64,000 nt of DNA, from NCBI RefSeq assembly GCF_964355755.1, contig NC_092679.1, positions 19,460,932-19,524,931 on the forward strand, given 5' to 3'. Positions 24,901 through 36,900 of this stretch are shown here, piece by piece. How positions within the stretch are numbered: position 1 is the stretch's first letter; each line of letters opens with the position of its first letter. The notes beneath the pieces were generated by a model. It was not told the DNA's origin. It did not search any database and saw only the letters and a list, made by a program, of their open reading frames with translations. A program made the translations under genes and the position numbers. This DNA comes from Antedon mediterranea (Eukaryota > Echinodermata > Crinoidea > Comatulida > Antedonidae).

Positions 24901-27900
24901 ATGAACTGTCAAATAAATAACTGATATTCTTAAACTATAGTCTATACTATCATCAAACTTGATGTGACAAAAAAATGTGATCCATAATGAACATGATGAT
25001 GTCATATGACTTCCATATTTGGGCATATCACACTTTTTTTTCAAACTAGTTTGATGGTGTAGGCATAGCTTTAAAATGCTTTAACACATCCTATGGTAAA
25101 GTGCACAATTGATTTGATGGGATAGTCTGCCCATTGTTCCGATTGTCCAATAATCAATTCTTTATCCTATTTTGAAAGAAGTCCATTCAGATGATCATTG
25201 TATACAAGACCTCTTTCTCAAGGACTAGATACTGTTGGTTTAAAATAGAGATATTTATTTAAATATTGGCTAGGTCCCAAAACTGTTTATTTAGTTTGAC
25301 TGCATTGTTTGGGATTAAAGAAAGTGAAATAACTTCATACTATATTTTTATGTAGGGTATACTTACTGTACTATAGTACAGTACTGTAGTACTGTACTAT
25401 AGTACTACTAGTATTAGCCCTGTTTAAATACTAGCCCTGTTTAATACTAGCCCACTGTACAATGTACAGTACTGCAAACTGGGCAAGTTGGCAATCCAAT
25501 TTTGGTGGTCTTGTGAAAATTGTGCATCGTTTCCAACATGAACAGGAAAGCCATAAACCCTTACATCTGTTCCAATTAGTATGTACCTGTATTGTGAGGA
25601 ATAGGTCGGGCTAGCAAAGCATATTGGTTTGGGCTAGTACGATTGACTAAACTACACTCAGTTGGCTATTAAAAACTGTAGGTTACTGTCCAAGACTCTC
25701 ATCACATAACTCTGCTAGCTCCACAAAATGTAATTTTAAAACTAATATAGTCATCATTATGATAATGTCCTGTTATTAATTTTTAAAAAACATAAAATTC
25801 TTTGGAAATTAAGATATTGACATTAAAACCAGGATGTGATATGGCATATTAAATATTAAACTACAGTACTGAAGTAACTGTACATGTATATGCATATTTT
25901 TTAAGACTCTTTAGAATTCTGTTGACTTTATAAACGATTAAGGCATGGTGTATACAAACAAGTTTTAAGAAAAGAAACCATCACCACTACACCAATATAA
26001 TTGATAATATTCATCCATGTTTGTGATATCAATAATCAACTATTGTTTGTTGTTTGTTGAAGACTATCTTTCAACAATTATCGTTGATAAATCTTCTTTC
26101 CCTGTGGAATTGTTTGTTTTATTTTGAATAAACGACGACAACGTTAACACTTGAAAACATTGTGAGATACATAACGGTAGATCTGGGATTCCAACCCAAT
26201 TAACTTATTTAATATTGGTACAATTCTGTGTACTGTATACAGTATGAAAATTTCCTTTGAATACTCTACAATAGTTATATTTTAAAGATGTATTGTCCCC
26301 CTGATAAAATAATTATTTATTTATTAATTTTTTTTTTAATATTCCATTTTAATGTCACATAATAGTTCTCCACTTCGAACAAAAATTGAATCGACAAAAA
26401 AATGTTTTTACCTGAAAAAGCTATAATTTAATAAAGCAAAAAATAGTCAAATTGTCTGTCAGACAATTTTGGTTTAAATTTTACCGTTTATTTTGTCATT
26501 TTATATAACATTATAATAAGAAAACATTATTTTGTTTCTTTTTTTTTCGGTGAGTGATTAACTTTATGAAAACTTCAAAATAACCTATTCAACAAAGTTT
26601 AATTAATCTTATTTTTTCATGTTTCTCTATGTTTTTGAGGAACAATACATTTAATAAAAATTAGGAGGTGTGATATTTAAGCTACGATGTAAAGTTTAAC
26701 TATACTATTGTCTACATAATATTATTGATTAGACATTTAACGAATGAGTATTATTATTATGACCTAGGTTAAAAATGTTAAATATGTAAAGTGATATAAT
26801 ATTTCATCACTCTATTATGACTGTTTCTTATAAATAACCAATTTAGTTAAGTTTAATTTATGAGCAACAGCCAGTTACTGTAGTTAATACTGTTGGCTTT
26901 AATTGTCACACATCTGTATTAACTTCAATCATATCAAATAATAATTACTGTAATGTACATTCTGTTGTTGTTATTTATTGGTTTTTTTTTTCAAATTTAA
27001 AAAAGTGAGAGTAATTTGAAAAGTTCCTGTTGCATATCTACACCGTACTGTACCAAAAACTAAAAAATAAATTAAATAAAACTGTATTAAAATTGTGTAA
27101 GTTTAACTGGAATGTGAGGAAGTCCCCCCCTCCCTTAGATAGAGACACCGTGTATGATTCCTCCATGTGGCAGATATAGCACAGCGCCTACAGAAATTTA
27201 TAATATCCTTCCATAACACAATGTTTTAGTTTTCGCTCAAATGTATTGAATGAATTTTTATAACCTAATGTTTATATACTTTTTAATGTAATAATTTATA
27301 ATGTTTGTATTTGATTGTGTAGTAAAGATAAGTCCATATTTATTTTTTTGTTGTTGCACATCTCTTGAGAATTGTGCCTCTGTTATAAAAGAGAAAAATA
27401 AAGTTATTATTATTAATATTATTATTACAGTTCTATAATAATTAACAAATACAGTAGGAGTAGAAACAATATATAATAATAATAATATACTGTAGTAAAC
27501 AATTTGAATTCTATGTTTACATGATTCCCTTAAGCGTGGTTCCCACTAGCGACGCAACGCAAGGACGTAACGCAACGCAAGTGAATTGACCAATCACAAG
27601 CGATGGCTTATTCGCTTGTGATTGCTAAACTGTCTATGTATAACTTCGCTTGTCATTGGTTAAAACGCTTGCGTTGCGTTTACATCCTTGCGTTACGTTC
27701 TAATGTGAACCAAGCTTTAATTAATGTAGTACTTGCTATTTGGTTATTCTTTACTGTATTGATACTTTTCACACTTAAGCTTGGTTCCCACTAGAACGTA
27801 ACGCAAGGACGTAAATGCAACACAAGCGTTTTAACCAATGACAAGCGAAGTTATAGACAGTTAGTAATCACAAGCGAATAAGCCATCGCTTGTGATTGGT

Positions 27901-30900
27901 CAATTCACTTGCGTTGCGTTACGTCCTTGTTTTGCGTCGCTAGTGGGAACCAAGCTTAAGGATGTGCATACTGTACATTACTGTACAAGAAGACAAACCA
28001 TCAAAATTAAAATGTTTTCTAAAGCTCTGTCTACACTATAAAATGTGACAAAAAATGTTATGTGCTCATATACTGTATGGACATGATAATATAATTTCAC
28101 TACCATATTTGACCTTATTTGGGCACATCACACTTTTTTGTCAAACTAGGTTGATAGTGTAGACAGAACTTACTTGATTAGTAGTATGTATTAGTGAATC
28201 TGGTAAGAATATTAAGCTTTAGACATTACCATTTTACTATTTATCATAAGTACAATACAACCTAGCCAGGTGAATGTCTTATCACCTGCGAGCATTATGT
28301 AACAGATTCTTTATTTTCTCAGAGCCTAATCCCTGTATTTTATCAAATGTCATCATACCCAATGAAATATTTTCCCTGTGTGATGACTAACAACAATCTT
28401 GTCTGATCAAGACGTATGCTTTGTTTTCTTTAGCTCCGGTCAAGAGGTCCAACGGATCAGCGTCATTAAGAATCTAGCCTCGCTTATCACAGACAATCAT
28501 GACGACGCAATGCGAAGGGTCGTGCCCAAAGTTAGGGTAAGATAAAATGTCAATATCTATCACTTTTTAAGACAAACTGGACAAATTCATTCATTTCCTT
28601 TATTTCGGATAGTACATCATACATCCACAAAGGCAACCTCAAATAAAATATAAAAATACTATATTGTACTAATTTTTTTAACTAGACTAATAAAATAATT
28701 TATGACAAGATAAAAAAACCTAAAAAATTAAGATGAATAAACCATTTTGCAGTTTTGATAAAGTTATTCATTTCTGTAAATAATTATTTCACCTATAAAA
28801 AGACAAAATAAACGGTTAATTTTAACCAAAAACCATTGTCTGGCAGACAATTGAAGTATTTTTTGCTTTAAATTCATTCTTTTCAGATAAATAATTTTTG
28901 TTTCGATCCAGTTTTTTGTCAAAGTTAATAATTATTATGACATTTAAATGACATATTCAACAAAAAATGTGAAAAAAAAACCATTTTTTTAGGGAAAAAA
29001 TATAGTATATCTCAGATTTTGCATTCCACATACAGATTTTTGATAAAAGAACATTTTAAAATGATTGTTATTTTTAGGAGGTGCTACATCTGGCCAGCAT
29101 TGAACTTCAGCAGGCTGCAGCCGAAACATTTGTTCATATCGCAGAGAAGCAGATTGTGTTGCACGCTACATATTCACAAACGTTCCTGCAAACGATTCTA
29201 ACAAATATTGACAACAGAGATCCAGGTAGGTTGTTTGTTTTATAACATTTGTTCTCAAATTCAGGAAATTTTTTATTTTTATGTCAATGGTTACCAGATG
29301 TCTCTATGTAGCCACCCACCTGAACCAGTACCAGAATGGTCTTGAGGAGAGACTTGAACCTAAGCCAATTCTATAGACTATAGGTAGATGGCGACCCTGT
29401 CGTAACCGCTCGGCCACTCAACTTGAATATATTATCAGGCATTCTCAGATATACAGTACTATGTACTGAAGAAGGCAGCGGCAAGGTGGAGGGGAGGGAG
29501 GGGCTGTTTGTAGAGATTTACTGTATAAGAGATGGATATTGAAAAAAAGCGCAGAAAACATTAGGTTAATATAGGAATCCAATTGATACAAATATGCTGC
29601 AATATATACCATTAGTCCATTAATTCTACACACTAGTACCACCATAATATAATTACTGTACTGTTTTGTATGTATTATTAAATTAATACCAAGTAATTAC
29701 AGTAATGTTGGTGCTGTCCAATATTGCTTTTAGTGCAAGATTAACTGCTTATGCTTTGATGTGGAAGCAACTCCCAATGGTGGGGACAAGCACTAGACAT
29801 GGCTTACCTTTTCAGCATAATGAATCAAAATTAATTATGTATTGACTTTAATTATAAAAAATTGCATAAATTTACTCTATTACAATTACTATACTGTACT
29901 ATAATGCACTGTTTTTCTAACATTGTGCTCTAACGACTTTGCAATTGTACAGTTAATTCTCCCAATACCAGACTCTCTGAAAACCAGAAACTCTCCCAAG
30001 ACTTTTCTAGAGGTTTAAAATGTCCCATTCATTTTTAAAAACACATTCTAAATACCAGACTTTCCGGAAAACCAGACTATTCAGCCAGCCCAAAGGTGTC
30101 TATATTGTGAGAGTTGACTGTGTAATGAATTGGATTTATAGTTACAATTAACACTATATTATTTAAAATAAAAAATACGTGATTACATTTGCTACTGTAC
30201 ATATTAAACCAATATTGGTTAATTCAAACAGTCCTAACAACATATCGCATATAACAGTGAGTCCATTAAAAACATGTAATTTTCTATTGTAAAATACTAC
30301 AGTGCTATAGTATTAGCTCTGTCTACACTATCAAACTACATAGTTTGACAAAAAAAATGCTAGTGATATGCCCAAATATGGTAGTGATATACCCATCATG
30401 TCTATATATGGGCACATCACATTTTTTTGTCACAACATAAAGTTTGATAGTGTAGACAAAGACTATAGTATTTGATAATTACTATTTTATTTTTTATATT
30501 TTTTTAGATATTTCTGAAGCATGGTTAGGTGTTCTATTACAAGTTATTTCACATTTACCGAAAGATCTTATTCGAAAAGAGGCAAGTGAATACTGTATTT
30601 ATTATAATATTATTTTATATTAAACATAAATTAATACTGAAAATATATTCATATTTATTTATTTCCCAGAAAACACACAAAATATACAAGTACAAACATC
30701 AGATAACCTTTAAAATATCAACAAAACCACACAAAATTCTGGTTGTGAACAGAGTCTCTAAATAAGCACGAAATGTAAATGTCATAAATTGGTTCAATAA
30801 ATTTTTAATCAATTTGAATTTCAGATTAAAAAAACATGAAACCATGCATTGAAATCATGTATTTAAACATGATATTGTAAATGAATACAGTATATAAATT

Positions 30901-33900
30901 ATATTATAACCTCCAATCAACTGTACAACCGTAGGAGGTGTACGATGTCATCATCAACAACGTTCGATTATAAAATACTTCGTTTTTTTACACTATAGCT
31001 GAAACTTTATCATTTTTAAACTAAAGCTACAATACCATACAATACAAAACAATATCAAACTTTATGTGACAAAAAAATGTAATGTGCTTATATATGGACA
31101 TGATGATGTCATATCACTACCATATTTGGGCATATCACTACAATATTTGGGCACATCACACTTTTTTTCAAACTAGTTTGATAGTGTAGACAGAGCTACT
31201 GTAAGTGAAATTCTTGAAGATTGTCATTGAATCATTGAATATTGATAATACAGTTACTGCTGTATCTGATTAAAAAATTGCAAGTACTAGGGTCATAAAT
31301 TCTAATTAATGTTGTCCAAGTACTGTGTACATGTTTGAATTGCATTTCATAATTATTTTAATAAGGTGTTATTAACATGAACAAATTTGAAAGGTTCAAA
31401 TTACTGATGTCATAAATTAAGTTAAAACTACAGAAGGAGATTGCATGCTGTGATTTGTTCCAATCCCGTCAAATTGATTTTACAAACCCATCAAATCAGG
31501 TTAAATTAAAAACACAAGTGCCAGAATGTGTACAGTAACCATGGCAATGATATTATGAACACTTTCGGTTCAGTAGAGTTGTCTGAATGTAATAACAGTC
31601 ACTGATTACAGATCATGTGTAATAAAGTGATATAATCAAGTATGTACAATCGGCAGGTGTTTGTAGTAACGCGACCGTAGTAATGATTCTCGTGTAGCTA
31701 ACGACGCTGGTGTACTAACGAGCCTTGTGTGTAGTAACACCCATTGTGGTTGAGATAGTCATATTAGCTTATATTCTTAACAATGGTTTCATAGCATTGT
31801 GTTGTATCTTCCATATTCAAAGCCTATCCAGGAAATAGGTATTCTCGATTGAGTGAGCGAAATCATATATTTTTGGTATTGGTGATACAGTACAGCAATA
31901 CATGCATCATAAATAATATTTGTACCTTATTTGCATAACAATGTACTATCATATCATCATGATTACATACTATACGTAAGAATATTAATGTGTACAACAA
32001 ATCACAAACAGATAATAATATAATATAAAGAAATAATTTTTTTTACAAAATTACTGATTCTAGTATAATTTAGAAATTAGACTTATATGACTCCTTTCCC
32101 CCCCCCCCCCCCCCCACACACACACATAATCAATTTATTGAATTTATGTATGTATTTTATTATATTGTGGAAATAAATCAAAATTTAAATTTTTCTTTTT
32201 TACACTACAGTTATAATTTCATAGAATCTCTATTATAATAATTAAGAAGTGAAAGTTTAACTTTTAATATCGGTTGATCTGTACTACAGTAACCCAATAT
32301 GCTCACAATGTGATAAATAAATGCATTCAATTTTCATGTCATTAAAAAACAATTATATTTAAATAGTTAGGATACAATTATTGTATTTATGATTTTTGTA
32401 ACTATTTTAACTAAACTATTTTGTTTTTCTAATTGTTTCTGGTAGATTTTAACAGTAGCTATTTCTAAAGGTAGGCTGACGCAACTAATGCAATCACGTC
32501 TTGCGAGCTGTCTCATCCTGGGCAAAATAGCAACACGATTTGACTCTTTTATGTAAGCATTCACTTTATGTTACTTGAGTGCTTTCTTATTTTCACCAAA
32601 AGAGGCTTATTTTAAGACGATCATTCTGCTTCACTGCTGTCGGGAAAATAAGTGGGATTGATTTTTGTTATCAATGTTTTTGCATTTTTTAAATTTTGTT
32701 TATGTCTTTAGGCACATAATCACTGTCCTATCCTATCAGATAGGTGGTAATCCAATTAAAACTGTGTACATTGGACCTATGGTTTATAGTCCTTATCCGA
32801 GAAGACTTGTTCCACCACCAGAACCTTCGAACAGGCCTCAAACCCATGCCCATATTGTTGGCTCTGTAGGTGTGGTAAACGTCACCCCTGCCTTAACTGC
32901 TCGGCCATTTGACTCGCATTATGAATTAAAAGATGTTTACTACTGTAGATAATTTCAATACAAAATTTGATGATAAAAAACGATTGACATTTCGAAACCA
33001 TCATTGACCCATTCTCAAGTATTTAAATCAAAATGTAAAATTATAATATAGAAATTTTAAACCCGAAGCTATCTTTTAATTATCGCTTCAAATATTATAT
33101 TTTTTATTTATTTTTTAGGATCAGAAAAGATCTTTTACCTCTCGTAACCTCATTATGCCAAGACATCGAGTATGAAGTAAGGGCGTGCATGTGTCGGCAA
33201 TTGGATGCCGTGGCAAGAGGATTAGGGTAAGTTTAAACCAATCAGGGGGGTTTATAGAGGACTATGGAAGCATTTTATGACGATATTTTGCTAAAGGCTT
33301 GGCTTGTACTTTAGAAGGTTAAAAGTTAAGTGCATCTGCTCTAGGGATTGTGTGATCTATCATAATTTGTCAAAAGAATGTGATTCATTTAAAACATCAC
33401 AATTTATAGGATTTTTTCTGACGTAAATGTAAATGACGGTCAATAAATTCTCTCAGATTAAGTGGGGTTTTTTTTGGCAATGATTGGTCGAAAGTTCAAA
33501 CTAGGTTTTTTTTTGTGGGGTTAGAAGGAATCATTCCAAAGGAAAAGTAGAGTATAACCTCTATATGTCATAGGAAAGGGGAAGTTCCCTGAATAGAAGG
33601 TGGCCTCGCATTTAAAGTGTCCTCTAAATAGGAGTGGTCTAAAAGAAGGGGTTCTACAGTACTGTACAGAAGCTGAAATTTATATAAAATATTGTATTGT
33701 CCTTGCAGACTGGAACCAACAAAAAGTGCAATTCTACCGGAGCTAGTTGAACTTAGCAATGATGAGGAGAGCTGTGTACGGTTAGCAGCACTGGAAACTA
33801 TAGTCAACCTACTAAGTCTGCTGGACGATGGTAAGTTTCTGAATCACAATTTAATTACTGCAGTAAAATTTAATTACAGTAAGTAAGTAAGTTTAATTGC

Positions 33901-36900
33901 AGTAAGATGTAATTAATGTAGTAATTTTGAATTACTGCAGTAATCATTAATTACTGCATTAAAATGTAATTACTGTGGTTGGTTGGTACGTATCCGTCAT
34001 GTCTGACAGTTTGTGACTCTCATGATAGCGTTCCACTGTTTACGATCAGCAGCTAGTTAAATACTGTAGTAAAAGCTAATTACTGCAGTAAAATATAATT
34101 ACTGCAGTAAAATGTAATTACTGTAGTAAAAGCTAATTACTGCAGTAAAATATAATTACTTCAGTAAAATGTAATTACTGCAGTAATCTTCAATTACATT
34201 ATTACTATTTTGCTTTTTTTAAATAATTGCATCCATCAATTTTTAAAAACTATATACACATTACGCAAGAAAGTAAACAGTGGCAGTGTATACAAAAACA
34301 GATACAAACAGAAGTTATAACAAATACATTAAAATATTGCGAACCTCTGACTTTGACTTACAGTACCGGACAGAATTATTGCAGATTTTGAACGCATTCA
34401 ACGCATTGTTAAAGTGTTGACAACGCGTTGAAACTGCGTTGTCCGTTGGCGTTGAAAGTGTTGAGTTCGTTGAACTGTTTATTCAACCAACACAATGTGT
34501 TGCGTTGAGTTTGCGTTGAAATAACGAACAATCGGATTCGTATGGTATTTACAGATTGCCAGTGTGTATTAGTAGTAGTAGTAATAGTATAAAATACAGT
34601 ATTACAAATATTTAAGAAAACAAACATAATGTGTATTTTTCCGCGGAAACCTAGCTTAATATATTACACTAGGCTAGGCCTACTACTAACGAGTAGGCCC
34701 CGTGTGTATATGAGCCGCGTCTGCCATCGCAGTTAAAAGTAGTGGTCATGTCCTTAATTACTGTGTGCCTATATTAACTGGAGTATTAAATACCAAAGTT
34801 AAGGCGGCGGTGAATCTTGGAGGCTAGGTCACATCGTAATTAATTATTTCCAAACTAAAAACTTCGCAGTACTGTACTACATTTTTCTCGATTTATAAAA
34901 ACAACGTAGCCTACACCCGCCGCCATGGAAGGCAACAATACACCACCAACATAACGATCCAGCATGGTTGTCGTCTTTTTCACGCATGCTTTTCGTGACG
35001 TGAGGGACGAACTGATCGAAAGGTGAAGAGTTCATTCATTATGAAATAACGCGTAATTAAAAGGGAAAAAATCGTTTAGTTTTATTATTATCCATAAATA
35101 TATCATTTATATCATGTATTATATTATAAATTAATTATTGTGATGCCTAACGTAACCCATGCAGAGAAAAGCGTTAAATATAATAACCAAGAAATAGGAA
35201 TGACCAATTTGATGACAATAGGCAATGTTAGGCGTTTTCTTTAAAATCAAAACCTGTGCCATACCATATTATTCACGCCAAGGTGTAACCCACAAATATT
35301 TGAATAACCAAACAATTCAGAATAAAGAACCACTTTATTCTGATGCAAGACAATATATTATTACAGGCGAGGTTTAGGCGTTTTCTCTTTAACATACTAT
35401 TGTTTTGTTTCTTAATATAATTATATTGGCCTCCTCCTGAAATGGTATGGGAGTTGCGAGAATATGCGAGCGAACAGCCAACATTTTAATCAGTTTACAG
35501 TGTGATGCTTTTCAAAACGCGCAACGTTTTCAACGCGTTGAACGCTATGGGATTCAATTGTTTAACGTCGTCAATGAACGGTCAACGGGTTCAACACATT
35601 CAACACGCTCTATTGTTAACGTATTCAAAACGCTTTTTGTACTTAAAAATGTAATGTTGTTCGATTTATAAAGATTTAAATTGGTTCATGGGTGTCGGAC
35701 ACGTCAAATTTTTTAGTTCTTTCAAATTACATTACAACAAACAATGGGACAATTATAAAATAAAAACCAAAATAGAGAAACAATATTTTAACTTTATCTC
35801 TTGAATCTCGAACAGCTAAAAAATGTAGGCCTAAATAAAATTAATTACTTCGTCGTCATTAACGATCGTTAAATACGTCATAACACACGTGGTGTTTTTC
35901 TTGAGGAAACCAGGGTGGCGGCCTCGTGTGTTGATGTCAGTAATTTCCACGTTGTTTGATTTTACGACGTGAGATCGTGTTTTCCCCCGGAAGGCCTACA
36001 GTACAGTGTTAACTGTTAGACTTGGCATCGACCTTATTATTCGATGTTTTCCTTCACTAAACACTGGGAAATATCACTGTGTGTTTTATTTGGTAACTGT
36101 CCGTTCAATACTTAAAAATATATCTAAGCTTCATATATATTTTATTTATATTAAAATATCTGGTAGTGACTGCCGATAGGTATTTTGCCTGTTGTTGTTA
36201 CTGATCGTTCAGGCGTGCAATCGGCCAGTCTAGTGCTGCAGCAGCTAGCGTTGAAATAACTAATTGTTTACTTGACATGCTGATAATGACTTTCGTTGAA
36301 TAAACAACTAAACGTTGAAAGCCGTTCAACGCAACGCAAACACAACGCAACGACAACGTGTTGAATGCGTTGGGATTTTTGCAATAATTCTGTCCTGTAC
36401 TGAGTACCGGACAGAATTATTGCAGATTTTGAACGCATTCAACGCATTGTTAAAGTGTTGACAACGCGTTGAAACTGCGTTGTCCGTTGGCGTTGAAAGT
36501 GTTGAGTTCGTTGAACTGTTTATTCAACCAACACAATGTGTTGCGTTGAGTTTGCGTTGAAATAACGAACAATCGGATTCGTATGGTATTTACAGATTGC
36601 CAGTGTGTATTAGTAGTAGTAGTAATAGTATAAAATACAGTATTACAAATATTTAAGAAAACAAACATAATGTGTATTTTTCCGCGGAAACCTAGCTTAA
36701 TATATTACACTAGGCTAGGCCTACTACTAACGAGTAGGCCCCGTGTGTATATGAGCCGCGTCTGCCATCGCAGTTAAAAGTAGTGGTCATGTCCTTAATT
36801 ACTGTGTGCCTATATTAACTGGAGTATTAAATACCAAAGTTAAGGCGGCGGTGAATCTTGGAGGCTAGGTCACATCGTAATTAATTATTTCCAAACTAAA

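Larger units (their letters stand above)
24298..28433 (+). other. PPP4R4 intron 2
   Basis: It is 4136 bases of repeats: a copy of the 200-bp repeat F, two MITE-1s, family E and the paired MITE-2s. A short palindromic GTACTATAGTAC run is at 25365-25415. Stretches 25420-26280 and 26670-27530 hold nothing recognised. Confidence 0.8.
30582..32445 (+). other. PPP4R4 intron 5, GC-AG type
   Basis: Exon 5 ends in GAG and the intron starts GCAAGTG, which matches the strong GC-donor consensus AG|GCAAGT. The acceptor is TTTCTGGTAG. Using the next GT (GTGAAT, four bases on) would shift the frame in exon 6 and destroy conserved sequence. The intron also holds MITE-1 copy 8, a short GTAGTAACG array (31662-31743) and a poly-C/CA tract (32096-32125). 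Confidence 0.85.

Noticed and set aside
29345-29422. Functional tRNA-Leu or tRNA-Ser gene
   Set aside because: A and B boxes are good but the acceptor stem does not pair; a SINE head is the simpler reading.
34409-35671. 72- and 74-codon frames in the transposon dimer as transposase
   Set aside because: They consist of translated subterminal repeats, lack any DDE or helix-turn-helix pattern and are too short.
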